A DNA stretch of 64,000 nt from Tetracentron sinense (Eukaryota; Streptophyta; Magnoliopsida; Trochodendrales; Trochodendraceae), in assembly GCA_015143295.1 (NCBI GenBank), contig CM026560.1, forward strand, positions 9,116,501-9,180,500, read 5' to 3'. Positions 1 to 13,814 of the stretch are shown piece by piece; the stretch's first letter is position 1; each line of letters begins with the position of its first letter. Below the pieces are notes generated by a model. It saw only the letters and a list, made by a program, of their open reading frames with translations. It searched no databases and was not told the origin of the DNA. A program made the position numbers and the translations under genes.

Positions 1-1632
1 ATGATAGAGGTATCATCCTGTTATGCAATGCACACAGCACTCATTTAAAATAACAATATAGTATTCAAAAAAAAAGTATGCATAATTGTTGATAACAATG
101 GACAAAAATCAATGGGGCATTTCCAAATGGAAAGAGTATACTGCAATTTATGAATAATCCTCGAGCCCTTAAGTGACCCCATAAGCATTAAGAAGCAGGT
201 GCAGCAGATGGAACAGCAATAAAACACAGGAAAAAAGCTATTAGAGGCCCATCATAAGAGCAATACTCAGGGTAGAAAATCAATGCAAAGCCCTCCCACC
301 CATCCTAAGAGCAATACTCTAGGTAGAAAATCAATGGAAAGCACTTCCTCCCCCCCCACGAAAAAAAAAATGTACCACAATACAACACTCAATAAATTTC
401 TGACTAAGTTGAGTTGGGAGAGCATTTGAACCATCAACTTAGATTTAAGTGTTCTGCAGTAAAATAGCATTGCAATGGTGTAAGATGGAAACACACAATT
501 CCACAGCATTTTCACTCATTAGGCAATGGTGTAACTATTAACTCATGTATATCAATTTCCAGCTTATGGTTCTTGTGAACGACATACAAGCCAAGCCATC
601 ACTCTGGTTAGTTCAACAAGCGACAGCTGACAAGAACTGTTGAAAACCATGTCTCACATTAAGAATCTGCAAAGTTTCTGTCTTACTACATAACCAGGCC
701 AATAGTTTGATAGGTGCTAAGTAAAAAAATACAACCATAACTAACTTTCAAAGGGATGTTTTATTTTACGACACTTTTGCTATTGTAATCCTTTTTGCTT
801 TGGTTGAGAGTGGGCTTTTTCTTCTCTGTATATTTCTTTTCCATTTTATATATTTTTTGTTGATCTTTGTTACCAATCAAAAAGAAAAGGAAAAAACTCA
901 CTTTTAAGACCTGCAACATTTTGTATGATTTTCTCTGTACATTTCTTCGTATTTAATATATTTTTTTTATGAACTCTATAACCAATCAACATAAAGATAA
1001 CTCACTTTTTGTAATACGATCTTTATTAATTTATGGCATACACTGATACACATGTATGTGCATACATGTTTGTTAGAATCGTGTACTGTTACTGTCTCCA
1101 TTATATTAATTCTCCTTTTCATATAATCCATCAATCTTTTAACAAATGACTATAATGATAGATCTTTTATATGATTAGTCTCATAGTCTGTCAAATATCA
1201 AGTACTAAACAAGCTATGTTTAGCTACTGATCTGAAATGAATATTATTTAATAAAATTTCATGTATTACAGTTCATCAAAATATTAAAAACAAATAAAGA
1301 ACTACATCAAATGAAGTAATAAACATATATTAAATTCAAATTGTTAATGCTAGTTAAAGAGGATAATAATGCAAAATCTGATTTTTTTTATAAGAATAAA
1401 AAGTAAAACAACTAAAATAGGTTCTCTCTTTCTTTCTTCCACCTCTTTTCCCTTAGGTGGTCCCTCCCTCACCCCCTCCCTCTCTTTATCTGCCTTTATC
1501 CTGGTTTATTTTTCTATTGTAGGAACTAGTGGTCTTTCCCCCCTATCTCCCTTTTTATTGTGTTGAGGGAGAGGGACTAGTGGTTCCTCCTTTTCTCTCT
1601 TCTCCCCATTTTTTATGCTAAGGGATCAGTGG

Positions 1633-1635
<3 letters not shown>

Positions 1636-1675
<40 letters not shown>
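1636..1675. repeat. (TC)n microsatellite
   Basis: Twenty consecutive TC/CT dinucleotides in a pyrimidine-rich stretch. The short ORF across it (runs of Ser-Leu) is an artefact. Confidence 0.95.
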
Positions 1676-1677
<2 letters not shown>

Positions 1678-2641
1678 GCCCTATCCTTTTTGTTGGAGGG
1701 ATCGATGGCTGGATCATCCTATTCTCTCTGATTTTCTTTTTTCAAATGAAAACAAACGGACGAGACGATGGTTCTCCTCTCTCTTTCCCTATCAATTTCT
1801 ATTTTTTTTATGAGAATTAAATCAAATTTGTTGACAATTATGCTAAATTATGCAATTGTATGCCTATTTTCTCTAATAAACTCTTATAGTTTATAATTAT
1901 CAACCGAATCCGAGTCCAAATGTGAATCCAAGTCCATAAATGAGTCCAAAGGCAGGGACTCTTGTTGCTATAAGCCACAACAGCCGAGTCCCTGTCCACA
2001 TTTTTTGACACATGACGTGCTTACTATCGTGAAGAGTCCGAGCAACATAGCTCTTGGTCATCAATCTTAACTACCGCCTCAACACTATTCGTATTCGTAC
2101 TAAAATTGAATCCATTTAGGGTGTAATATTTTTAGGAGTCACGGTACTCTTCTTGGGTGCAGCCTTTTTTGAGTCCTAATTTTGCTATTGGGCTTTGCCA
2201 TCCTCAATGAAATTATCTATACTTTGACCAGATTCAATATATTAAAAATACTAGTTAAAATTATGCAAAATCAAAGTCTCACCATCTCTGGAAAAGACTA
2301 TCTCCAATTGGATGCCAAGTAAGTGTTAATCTGGTTTTCTCCTTTTTTATATCTTGCAAATTCCAAATCTTTTTAGCTATTTCTTTATCACGCAAGAAAT
2401 ATTGTTCAAAAAACAATATCAGCTAATCCTTAGGAAGTGTAGAAATCAATGCAGGTACTGGGAAGCAGGTATAGGATTCTAAAATCTATACTAGTGTTAC
2501 AGTTGAGGAATGTGAGGCTGCAGCGTAGAGACTGATTAAGATAGTTTAAGCTAGACAGGTAAGTTAGTGGAAGGCAACAGGAGTACGATTTGAGGACTAA
2601 GGGACCAAGTAACGAAACTGTAAACTATTAAAAGAAGTCTC

Positions 2642-2677
<36 letters not shown>

Positions 2678-2678
2678 T
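2642..2678. repeat. compound (GT)n(GA)n microsatellite
   Basis: About nine GT units run directly into about nine GA units. It sits just upstream of a roughly 195 bp local duplication. Confidence 0.95.
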
Positions 2679-2679
2679 G

Positions 2680-3013
2680 ACGAGGACAGGGAAAAGGAAT
2701 CTCACAACTGTGAAGGTACTCAAAGATAGAGCATCAATAGGTGGAGAAATCACCCAAAGAAAGAGTCCTCAAAAGAATAGCAATCGCAGCAGCTTCAAGA
2801 ACTAATACTAAGGGACAAATTAATAAAACTTAAAACTAAAGAGAAGAAAAGAGAGAGAGAAAAAGAAAGAGAGAGAGAAGACAGGGAAGAAGAGTCACAC
2901 GACCATGAAGGTACTCAAGGATAAAGCACTAGTGATTAGAGACACTAGCCCAAGAAAGAGTCCTCAAAACTCAAAAAATAGAAATAACAGCAGCTTCAAA
3001 AACTAATACTAAA
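2680..3013. repeat. old local direct duplication, period about 195 bp
   Basis: Two diverged copies (about 2680-2815 and 2877-3013) share the ordered words ACAGGGAA, GAAGGTACTCAA, AGAAAGAGTCCTCAAAA and CAGCAGCTTCAA, then AACTAATACTAA. Each copy is preceded by a GA-rich run, so slippage or unequal exchange between the purine runs probably made it. No coding potential is seen. Confidence 0.8.
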
Positions 3014-5139
3014 CTTCAACTGTATTCTCAAAAATATGATACATACGTTTTAACTTTTAATAGAGGTTGGGCGATGGCATCTTTCCTCTTTACAATCAAA
3101 TTATAAAAAAGAAATGATCTAGATACCCCTTGCTTCTAAAAACCAACACTGACTAACTTCTTGACTTTTATATGGAAACCCAATAAGATCCTTAATTGGA
3201 CTCAAAATAGAAACTAACCAAGGACCAATTATGAATCAATTTAGAAACTACTTAGAATTTAGAACAAAATTTAGGAATCTAACAAAACTCGAGTTTGGTA
3301 GTTAGCTAAGGACATTTGAGACCAAATTTAAAACAAACATAAGAGTCAATAAGGACTAAAATGACCAAATACAAAATAAGGATAAAAAACAGGAAACTCA
3401 CAAAATAGTAATCCTGTCAATGAATTATATCCTATCTGCATTTTGGCCATAATAACCTGCTTAAATCTGGTTTAAATTATCATGATCTTAAACTTGTCTG
3501 ATTGATAATTGAATATGTTACCTAATGACACAAAACAAAGGCATTTAGACAAACTATGGCTATGGAAAATTAGGCATCAAGTAGTGAGATGAGATTGCAA
3601 CCATTTATCAATGGATATTGATCCTCTGCGGTATTTAAATGCAACCATAAATGCTCTGCGTAATATATACAGCGAAAAGAAAAAAAATGCCTAAAGAGAG
3701 GCCAGACAAGGTGCTTCTACGTAGCGAGGCCTGCTAATGCTCCTAGGCATGCACCTGACTCAAGGCACAATGGGAATGAGGCATCATGTAGGCATGCACA
3801 GTGCACCTAGGGAATGAAATTTGCACATGACCAAAGTGCATTCAGTTTGTACAATGGTGTATGTTAGTATTTTGTACACAGTAATGGTGTATTAAGAATT
3901 ATTTTACCTAATGTTATCTTCTAATTTATATACAGTTCATATCTGTATATAAGAGCTATCTTAACAGTATGTTAGCTCTTTCTTTATGGTTAACATTTAG
4001 GGAGAACTTAGTAGTGTCAGCAAGAATGTTAAACTAGTATTCTTGTTATTTTGCCTAATTCTTCTTCTTCTTGGGATTAAGGAGCAACTAAGCAAGAGAA
4101 GAAGTAACAGGGATTAAAAAACACAACTGAGCTTCTTATTCTGCTGCTGTTTTTCCTTCCTTCCTTCTGTTTCTGTTTTTTTTTTTTGTCTCTTTTCTAC
4201 AGGTGGGGACTGAGCTACTGTCAAAAGTGCTCTTTCTTTCTTTCATTCTTTTTCCTCCATTTTCTTGTTTGATGGACGGGAATGTGTTGATGCTGTTTGT
4301 GCAAACAGAGCAGCCTGCTGTTCATACAAACAGAACAGCCAATATAACCCTTTTTTCGTGTGAACAGAGTTCCTTTCTGTCATGTTTTTCTTTTGAAGAA
4401 GACAAAGCTCCCTAGTTTTTGCTCCTCTTCTGAAAGGAAGGATAATGTGTATAACATATCTTTGCTAAAGATGCATTTCCCAGTTTTTTTCCTTGTTCAA
4501 CTGGGCTTACCAATCAATCCAGGCCTCTGATGTACATTCTATTTTCAGGTGCAATTTGATTTTGACATCACATGATTCTTGGCCGCTTCTGGTTATAAAG
4601 ATATATTATTTAAGTTGTGAAATGTTTAGATTTCATCTTAGTTTTTTCCCAATTTCCTTAGATTTTCTGTAATGTCTGTATCTGTTTTATATATCATTCA
4701 TTTACTTATGACAAGTACCACAGGCATGTACCTTGCGCCTCAGGTGCTAGGATGCCATTGAGCCTAAATTACGCTTTTCACAATTTAATTACACTGGATT
4801 TAATAAATTTATTACTAAAGTAGCCAACTCATTCAATGTCCATCGACTGGTTTGAAAAGAAAAGGAAAAAAAGAGAAGAAAGAAGTTCCTCTCTTATAGC
4901 ACTCATACATAAAACAAGACATCCCAGTGGCCTTGAGACTAGCACAATGATGTTAAGACATTGAACAAATAGTGACCATTACTTGAAATAGGTTAATTGC
5001 AGATGATGAGGTATTGGTAGTTGAGAAATGAGAATAGAAGGGGCAAATGCAAAACTAGAATTCTAGACGGATAACTCTGTTATCTAAGGATTTTAAATAA
5101 TCCGGACCAAGACTAAATAACGCCAATTTAGAAAGATTG

Positions 5140-6005
5140 ATGGCTAGGAGATACCCCCAAGTGACCAGTTTTGGTATCTTGACTCAATTGTTCATAAGCA
5201 TGAAAAGATTGACAGGGATGCTGCTTATAAAGTAAAGTTGCATGGCTAAAATTAAGTTGTGATTCTGGAGTGTTATGTGATCAACAGGGAGTTGCACGGC
5301 TCAATTGTGACAGACGGAGAAGGAGTTTTGGTTCATTTAAATGTGCTGCATCTTCCTCTCCAAAACTCTGAAAAGGGATTTTTGGAACACCAAAGGTATT
5401 AAATTGAGCAAAAAAGAGTAAACTACAATATTTAATTTTGATGTGGAAATGTAACAATGGATTTATTCCGCTCAGACTAAAAGGAAAATTTATAAAGCAA
5501 CACTAAGGCCAGCTATGCTTTACGGAACAATGTTGGCAACCAAGAAACAACATATTCATAGGATGGGTGTAACCGCAATGAGTAGGTTGAGATGGATAGT
5601 GGAAAAACTAGGAAAACTAGATAAAAAATTATCATTTTTTTACAAGTGAGAAAAAAATTAAAAATAAAGATAAAAACTATTACAGACTAATCATCCTTGT
5701 CAAGAAAAGAAAACGGAATTTGGAAGTAGCTCCAATAACTCATAAAATCCAGGAGAATCGATTGAGATCGTTTGGACAAATTCAACAAAGACAATCGAAG
5801 ACACTAATTAGAATGAATGATTCGGTACAAATTAAAGACTCACTCTAAAGGGCAAGGGGAAGACTGAAAAGGATGTGGATGGAGATGATGAGAAAAGATT
5901 TGATAAAATACTCTTTTAACCGAAGAAATTTCTCATGATACACAAAATTGGCAAAACATGATTCGTGTTGCTGACCTCAAATAGTTGGGATGGAGCACTA
6001 ACAAG
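5140..6005 (+). pseudogene. decayed RTE-type LINE, 3' part of reverse transcriptase ORF
   Basis: In broken frames the DNA still reads like the C-terminal third of plant RTE-clade polymerases: a stretch like FWYLDSIVHKHEKIDRDA (about 5172-5225), then LRLKGKF, a cysteine/tryptophan-rich stretch corresponding to the usual AMLYGTECWA block (about 5500-5550), a basic GRGRLKRMW-like block (about 5850-5880) and a terminal VADLK*LGWST-like ending (about 5970-6000). Stops and frameshifts are frequent. RTE elements end in short simple repeats, and an (AT)n(AG)n run begins five bases after the last coding match, which fits a genuine 3' end. The 5' portion is missing or unrecognisable. Family assignment is from motif memory. 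Confidence 0.65.
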
Positions 6006-6009
6006 TAAG

Positions 6010-6010
6010 A

Positions 6011-6057
<47 letters not shown>
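6010..6057. repeat. compound (AT)n(AG)n microsatellite
   Basis: About 13 AT units followed by about 10 AG units, immediately after the RTE remnant; likely seeded by the simple-repeat tail of that element. Confidence 0.95.
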
Positions 6058-9000
6058 CATGTATGCAGCTAAAAGAAATGATATATCCAATCAATTTCTA
6101 CAACCATAAGCATTAACATAAAGATACAGGGACGCCATTAAAGTCTACGAGATTGGCACTTTCTATGGGAGCAAAACAAATTTACAAGGACTCACATACT
6201 AGCAAAGAGCCATTTAAAAATAGACCATGGAGTCTTCTGTAAGTGGGTTGTTTCATTCTTTTTCTAGGATAAACAATAAAATGAAGAACAAAAGGATGCA
6301 CCTTTTATCCATGCAATGCCTCTAAAAAGGTGTATTCCTCCACCTTCACTTTAAAGAGAACTATCATTCAAAGTTGTCAAACATCACTAAATTTGCAGAT
6401 AAGCCCTTCAAAAGCCAACCTTCTCCCCTAGGTATCTTTTGACTAAATGACTCCCTTTCAAATTTTGCAACTCTAAACCTATGAACCCTATCTAAACCTT
6501 TCCACGATGATATCTTTTGCGTTCACAAAGGTATAGTCAATACAGTTGGAAAGAGAATCGTTTACAAGATTGAACTCCAACGGCTTTAGAAACAGTCCCA
6601 TGTTAATCCAATTAGGTTAAGCTTCTTAATTTTAGTTCATCCACCAGAGACCAGCTCATAAAAATGTACCATCCAAGATTACAATGTAGTTAACCTATTA
6701 ATGCATCTAGATAAATCTGCATCAATTATTCAACATCTTTCCAGCTCTGAAATTGGCCAAGTAAGGAATCCTTTGGTCTAACACAGTGACCAATTATCCA
6801 CATAATAAATCCTACCAAACAGTTAAGTATACGATGGAAAAACAAGGCAAGAACCTCATCAAATCTAATTGTGAGAGACTTCAGATCCTGAATCTCCAGT
6901 TTTTAGATACCTGGCACGATATAGGAGGCATTCACCAAGTATAACGATGGTGGCCCTATCAAACCTTGACTGCCTTCACATCTATTGATCCATCTTTTTA
7001 ACTTCCCCCTTCACTTTCATCTCAAATTCAAGGCAGGTAGTGAACGTTTTCTCAGTTCTGCCCCTGTTTAACCAGATTGGGCTAGTTGATTACTCAATTT
7101 GAATCTGCCAGCAACAATTGTGATTCCTGTTGCTTGCTATCCTCTCGGTCAAGTAGTGATCTCTTCTCTATCTAGGTTGAATTCTGGTGCCTTCTGTTGA
7201 GGTAATTTATATTGAAGAGAAAGAAAGTGTGAGGGAAGCTAGAGGTTGCTCCCAGATATACATGGAAGGATGAGTAATACACTCTTTAGCTGAAGAGTAG
7301 GCATCACCATGTAGAAATCTATGTGTAAACATTGCCATTGAGAAATCTCTGTGTGTGTAATTTTATTCAAAATATGAACAGGCCTCCAAGGCCGTAGTAG
7401 CACCTAAAGCCCAAGTGCATTCTTAGAATCAGCTTCAAAGGTGAACTAAAGCTTGTGCTATACATCTCAAGCCCAATGAGAACGGCATGAAGAAATCCTC
7501 AAGGACCAGAGGAAGTCCTAAGCATTGGCTCAAATTGATCCCCAAGGAAGGCTATCTGGCAGGCATTGTCGGGTGCTATAGCATGGTCCATTTGGAAAGA
7601 GAGGAATAAGAGAGTTGTTGAGAACTCTCATTCATCACTCTATAGTACCTTCTCTAGATTCTGTTTGTTGGTTTTAGAGTGGTGCTCCTTCAGGTCGCTA
7701 GGGAGGGATTTGGGCATACTGTGAGTCTGATTGTGCATAGTGGTCGTGAGTTTGCTATCAGGGGCCTTCAGGGTCTTGTTTGGTTTTCTTTCTAGATTTG
7801 TGCTTTCCAGTTCACGATCTTGTGAACTATAGTAGTTTTTATGCCTTTCTAGCTCCATTTCTATGTTCTTATATATATTTGCTTGATTATTGATCAAAAA
7901 AAAATTGATCCCTAAAATTCCAGAGACACCACCCAGACCAGGGTTGCCGAGCGAGCAACCTTAGAAGATAGCTTTATCCACTTTCCCTAGGCTTTTCACA
8001 ACACAGGCACACCTTCTCAAAAGGCTTCTTACACTCACAAATGGCTCTCTAACTGATATCAAGATCGAAGAAGCGGATACCTAAAATACTTCAAAAAGTA
8101 GTCGAACTTAAAAAATTTGGGCTTGATTCTAGAAAAAAAGTCAAAGGCCAACATCTTCTCAATTGGAAGATTAGAAGTTTGTGTACCTCCCAAATGCCCC
8201 AACAAAAAAGAAGGGTGAGAGAAGGATCTTCCATCCCTTTAAAAACACTCATCAATCAAATTTTCAAGAAATTGACAAGTTTAGTAGAGAGCATACCCAA
8301 AAAAGGAAAAAGACTTACACCAAAACCCTTTTTGCAACAGGAATAGATGAATCAAAAATTGATGCACATCGTACTCGGAAACACTAAAAAACACATAAAT
8401 TAGGAATCACTATCCCACAACGAATTAAGTCATCAATGGTAAGAACTCTATCTTGAGCCACCCACTCAAGGACAGCCACCTTAAAAGAAAACAAACACTA
8501 CTACAATTTAGGAGAAATGAAATCAGGACTCTGCATCATGGAAGAGGTGGTCATAGATGAAAATGAAATGTAAAATTACTTGTAGGACCCCACCTCCAAA
8601 GACGCTTTCATTAGGGTCCTCCAAAATGAAATCATCTATGGAAGCTACATGTTCAAACTAAGACCTAGCATAGACCTCCCAAATTTTCCTACAAAACAAG
8701 GACACCAATCAACCCTACTTCTCACCCATGTAAAATATGAGATAACAGGAACTTCTTTAGGCTGCACTTCCATATAAAGGCAGAGAACTAACACAAAAAG
8801 GGGAATCATCACCACATCATGTATCACCTCAAAACTTACATCACACGACACAACCATCAATCAATAGAGGTTGAAGTTGGCCTTTTAAAGTTTTTTTCTT
8901 CTTTTTTTATATATTATTTTTAGATCAGTAAGAGGGCATTTTTATGTTTAATGCTGTAAACAAACCTGATATGTTTAAATAATATCCTCGTCATCCTTCT

Positions 9001-9062
9001 AGCCATAATCCAACTATTTGTGGTTGGCTACAGCCTACATATATGGGCATATCATCTTGGTC
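6058..9062. other. no recognisable gene
   Basis: Three kilobases with only short ORFs (for example 7640-7897 minus and 8181-8387 plus) that lack recognisable domains. Fragments read on the minus strand have patchy codon-like character (around 6420-6520 and 8640-8860) and may be very old transposon coding sequence, but no family can be named. It ends at the TSD of the LTR element that starts at 9068. Confidence 0.5.
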
Positions 9063-9769
9063 TGCTATGTAACGCTAACACCCCGAACCCACACCTTAGG
9101 GAATCATGTTTCGAGACGCGTGCTCGATCGTCATTTCCACACAGCAAAAGACTTTGCCCGCGAAAATGCAAGAATTTTCAACTTGTCTTATGAGCGTATA
9201 TGAGCAATAACAACTGGTCATCACAATAACCCATCATAAGCAAATGCGTAACCTTACTTGCTATAGAAGTCTTTACTTTTGGCACCACTAATGCACTAAT
9301 ACACTTTCCAGAATTTATCAAGCGTAGCTCCTTACCAATCGGCAACCACTTCAGGATCTGAAGACATAAAATAAGGGAGGTGTGAGCTATAGAGCCCAGC
9401 AAAATCCACAGTCCATTTAGACTATTTTCCACATAGTAACATTCATCAATAATGATATAGTAGTATAGTACAATTCTCATATTATAATAATATGCTAAAT
9501 AATAATATCGTAATTCATGACCGAAGGTCACTCAAGGCTATTTCACCATATCTGAGGTTCCCAAACTCCAAGTGTTTTCCATTGTCAAGTTCATCCAATC
9601 ATTGTTCACAACACCAGGTTACCGTTTCAGATAACTGCTCACGCTCTATCCTTGAGTCTACAGACTCGATTATCAACCAATCGGGACTTCTCCCAATTAC
9701 AACCAATCATTAGGTATGTCAACCCAATTAACCTTAAATCTGTATATTTCACACATAGCCCGGGCCTTC

Positions 9770-10410
9770 ACCTGATGACTGTCAGGAACAACACCTCTGA
9801 CATATAAACCACTGCCAGGAACAACACCTCTGACATATCACACTCTGCTAGGAATAACACCTCTGACATATTACTTTATATTTGTCCATTGTGGGAACGC
9901 CGGCTCACACAACCACATCTGTCAAGAAACACATCTGATTGCAAGGATACACATTTGATTGCCAGGATACACATTTGATAGGCAGGAAACTCATCCAACC
10001 TGTCAAGAAAAGAAACTCATCTGACATGCCAGGGACGCACCTCTAACTAATAAGAAACACCTAACCACCAGGAAACACCTGTCTATCAGGAACACATTTG
10101 ACATATCGCTCTGTCAGGCATAACACCTCTGACATAACACTCTTGTCAGGTAACACATATGATAACTAGGATACACATCTGATCGTCAGGATACTCATCT
10201 GATAGCTAGGAAACTCATCCGACCTGCTAGGAAAATAAACTCATTTGACATTCCAGGGACGCACCTTTAACTAACAGGAAACACCTGACTACCAGGATCA
10301 CCTCTGACAATATAACTTTATCAGGTAAAACACCTCTGACATCAAATCCTGTCAGGCATAACACCTCTGACATCAAATCCTGTCAGACACAAAACCTCTG
10401 ACAGTACAAT
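9770..10410. repeat. diverged minisatellite inside the 9068-14565 LTR
   Basis: Many imperfect repeats of a unit containing CAGGAA(C)ACACCTCTGACAT, spaced roughly 25-40 bp apart, with variants such as CAGGATACACATCTGAT and CAGGAAACTCATC. Related gypsy LTRs in the window carry unrelated minisatellites at a comparable position (40096-40430 and about 61840-62050), so a 3'-half minisatellite seems a structural habit of this LTR group. Confidence 0.8.
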
Positions 10411-10605
10411 GCTTAATCTAACCTCTGTTGGGATGTACCTGCCCCTGCAGAACATCATCCCTCAAGGCAACCATCCTATAACATCACAACCTCTGTTGAG
10501 TGCATAACTACCAACACAGGTCAATGTTCCCTCAAGGTAACATTATTGAGTTCGTAAACTCAATACACCCCTAGGTCTGTAGACCCAATCCAACTTACAG
10601 TCGGT

Positions 10606-10831
10606 AGACTCGTTATCCATTTCAGAATCCGTTACCATCGAAAAACTCTGTTACCATGATGTCTCATACCACCATTATAACTATTCATTCTCAGTAATTT
10701 GTCAATCAAATATAATATAGACTCGTTATCCATTTCAGAATCCGTTACCATCGAAAAACCCTGTTACCATGGCATCACATACCACCGTGATAACTATTCA
10801 TTCTCAGTAATTTGTCAATCGAATATAATAT
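10606..10831. repeat. two-copy tandem duplication, period 113 bp
   Basis: AGACTCGTTATCCATTTCAG starts at 10606 and again at 10719; both copies run through GTTACCATCGAAAAA and end in TCAGTAATTTGTCAATC plus an ATATAATATA tail. Only a few substitutions separate them, so the duplication is younger than the surrounding minisatellite. Confidence 0.9.
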
Positions 10832-11469
10832 ATTTATCTCATTGCAATCATTTCCTTTTTAATTTCAATCATCGATAATCAATTTCACCCCATTCACCCA
10901 TATTTGGGCTTACACAGGGTCTCACAACCCTTTTTCATGCATGGATTTCATCAACCAAACCATCCATCACCCATACATGTCATTCCAAGACATTCCAAAT
11001 CATTCCAAATATTTCAAATCAACAAATCATACACCGATCGTTCGCATGATCAGGCGCCGAGCCTAAATTGTGAGTTGTTTAGCCCGAAACCGAGGTCTAC
11101 GCACCTCTGCTCATTTTTCACGCATCCTCACACTTCATATCGGGTCTCCGACCCTTTTTCCATTCACATCCATCACACACAAACCATTCCACATAAAATA
11201 TAATGTGATAATAGGGAAAATAAAGGAGAGGGAAAGAGATTTTACCTCCTACGCGCGAAACGAGACTCCAGATGGCGAAAAGGACATCGCGGTTGTGTCC
11301 GAAGCATCGAAGAACCTTAGGGTAGCCCTTCTCTCTCTACCCTCTACTTTCTCTCTCTACTCTCTCTTTAATCTCTCTCTACATGCAAATCAAGGCTACG
11401 GGTGGTGAAACGAACGTCGTCAATGCGTCCGGGATATCGAATAACCCCAAGGTAGACTTTCTCTTCTTC

Positions 11470-13688
11470 TGTAGCACCCCGGATATTATTTTTCTGTCCT
11501 GTATTAAAACCTTAATGTCTTTTCCTTGAATACGCAGTAGGAATTCCGAGTTTCTAAACTCCTTTTGGAGATCAGTCAACTTTGGGGACATTTTGGTCCA
11601 TAAATAAAGTAGAATTTGGAAATTCTAAAACGTCAGAAATGTTCCTTTTCGAAAGACGAATCTAACGCAAGTTGAATCGTCGAAATCCGACGAACGAGTC
11701 AAAAGTTATAGCCAAAACAGTAAAATGGGTCAAAAATCTGCAAAGCACCGATTGCTAGGGATCGCTCGGTTCACAACCGATCGCTCGGTCCAAATTAGCG
11801 ATCGATCGGTCCACAACTGATCGATCGGTGGCTATCGACTGATTAACTTTTTGTATGGGGAATTTTTCCAGAGAGGGTGTTTTTGACCGAGAGCTCGGTC
11901 AAGAATACCGGTCGATCGGTAGGCAACCGATCACTCGGTCATAACCACCGATCACTCGGTCTTTCGTGTTTTTGCAGAATTTCAGTAAGGGCTTTTAGGT
12001 CTTTTTGCCCTCAACCCTTGAGGCTATAAATAGGGGTCCTATTTCGAGGTATTAGAGTACTCTACCTATTTCTAACCTAATTTGGCAAAAAGGGAGAGAA
12101 AACCTAGGGTTTTGAGAGTTAGATTGCTTGGAGAAGGAGGAAATAGCTTGGATATCGCAAGGAAAGCTTGGAGATCTCCCCCAAATCACCTTGTGAGCGA
12201 TTTGGATCCAAGGGAAGGATGCCTAAGGTCGATAAACTCCCTAACTCAACTCTATTAATGATGTTTGGTGAATATTATTATAATATAAATGATAGAAATG
12301 ATAATTTGATTTGTTATTCCCTAATTATGCATAAATTAAGCTTGTTAGAGATGAAAATAGATTTATACTATGGATAAATTGTATGAAGGATGAGAAATAT
12401 TATGGAGGAAGGGATGAATGTATGAATGTGGAGTATGTTTGGGTTGTATAAATGGATTATGGTGTGGTGGAATGTTAAAATTGAGAAAGGGCAAAGTATC
12501 CATAATTAACGCACTCAAGGTGTTTGTTGAAATGCTTAAAAAGGAGAAATGTTAGTATGATGCTATTGATTATTAATAAATTAAGTTAAATAGATATTGT
12601 TGTCGCTATGATAAATTATGCCCTATTTACTTGTATGGTGATCGGTATTCGGGTAGGCCAAATCTTAGTGGAAAATCCTCCATGTTGGGAATTCTCTGAC
12701 TAGGGAGATATAACCTAACGGAGTTTCCTAACGGAAGATTAGAATCTAAGGGATGACTCATTTGAATTCTAATCACGACACTCAAGCACACATGCACTTG
12801 CATGGTAAATATTCAAGTCTCATGAGTCTACTTGTCTCACAAGCATGCATGCATCGAATACGAACATGTTACGAATTATGCCATGAAAGAATGATCCCCC
12901 ACTACGAACATCCACTCTACGCGTTGTCGCACTCATGTTATGCTATGGAAGAATGATCCCCCATTACGAACATCCACTCTATGCGTTGTCGAATACTATG
13001 AATTATGCGTTGACGGGACAAACACACTATGAATCATGTATGTATGAGTCTATGCATATGTTAAGGCAAGTTCATTGATAAGAATTGCATGAGTACACGA
13101 GTCAAGATGATGTTATGACATGTTATATGCTCTGCACTCTGATTATGTCTATTTTACGTAAAAGTATTATGATTAAGCTTAGATAAACTGAGTTATGATA
13201 TTGTTATTGCTCATGCTATCTTATGTTGTTGTTAGTTTGTTTATCCACTAAGTATTCCACACTCAGTCGACCTGTCATTGTCTTCAGGTTTAGGAGGAGA
13301 GCCGTGGACTGAAGAGGTGTACGCCGAAGAGGAGAAAGAAGGTGAGCTTCCTGAGGAGGAGGCTAGGGATTTTGATAGTCATCCCTATTGAGTAGTTTTA
13401 GTATTTCTTTTGGACGAGATGTTTTATATTAGACTTTTGACTTTTAGTTGATGTCGCCTTAATTGTCTTACTCTATTGATGGTTTTAGACTATTTCGTTT
13501 ATGAGGAGTTATGGTGTGTGGATTATCATTGTACATGATGGTTTGACTTCTTATGATCGAGATTTTATTATCCTCATTTTTGGAGACTCGTGTTAGTACG
13601 TCTTGTATGTATGGATTTTAAGCAAGTTTATATAATGTGACAATTTCAAAGTCCTATTTTAGCCTTGTAGGATTTTGGGGTCGTTACA
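11470..13688 (+). mobile_element. solo LTR, gypsy family, TSD TCTTC
   Basis: Begins TGTAGCACCCCGGA and ends GGGGTCGTTACA, flanked by a perfect TCTTC duplication (11465-11469 and 13689-13693). Length 2219 bp with no internal domain, PBS or PPT, so it is a solo LTR left by LTR-LTR recombination. From its start it carries a module around 11665-11720 (core CGACGAACGAGTCAAAAG), a palindromic word array (11747-11961), a TATA box at 12025, an AG-rich leader, imperfect repeats (about 12890-13010) and a 3' block containing CCACTAAGTATTCCACACTC that also occurs in the LTR at 60824-62699. Confidence 0.92.
11747..11961 (+). promoter_or_regulatory. U3 palindromic word array with TATA box 64 bp downstream
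   Basis: About ten variants of the self-complementary word ACCGATCGATCGGT (forms with CGCTCGG, CACTCGG and GAGCTCGG) flank a spacer TTTTTGTATGGGGAATTTTT followed by CCAGAGAGGGTG. The array ends at 11961; a consensus TATAAATAG box lies at 12025. The position just upstream of the box marks it as U3 enhancer-like sequence. The same word-spacer-word organisation recurs in the Copia LTRs and in the LTR at 60824. Confidence 0.8.
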
Positions 13689-13814
13689 TCTTCTCTCTTC
13701 CTTTCTCTCTCTACTTTCTCTCTGCTCTCTCTCTCCTCACTTTCGGCTCTCTCACACGAAATGGGGAGAAAATGAGGAAAGGGGGGCTGAGTCACCATGG
13801 TGAGGTGTCCCTCA

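Larger units (their letters stand above)
1..5139. other. gene-poor region, no gene recognised
   Basis: AT-rich DNA with only short chance ORFs (about 60-80 codons) and no motif I can assign. It contains a TC microsatellite, a GT/GA microsatellite and a local duplication (listed separately). Around 3690-4780 there are fragments rich in AGGC/GCCT words resembling decayed MITE or hAT-like sequence, with a TATATAAGAG promoter-like stretch near 3953 that could belong to a small solo LTR; no target duplication was found, so it is not called. Since the minus-strand gene at 15-16 kb runs toward this region, it could also be intron, but none of the missing exons was recognised. Confidence 0.5.

Noticed and set aside
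3840-4720. Small Copia-like solo LTR with TATATAAGAG
   Set aside because: No matching TSD or clear CA end could be placed.
7640-8860. Several 68-85 codon ORFs
   Set aside because: No motif, no splice-compatible neighbours, composition like the surrounding AT-rich DNA.
1-9062. Exons 6 onward of the TOM1-like gene
   Set aside because: Searched by eye on the minus strand for the expected conserved blocks (a tryptophan-rich helix and a basic arginine-rich loop) and found none; a profile search could change this.
9178-9531. 117-codon minus-strand ORF inside the 9068-14565 LTR
   Set aside because: No recognisable domain; it lies inside a clearly bounded LTR and codon use is not distinctive.
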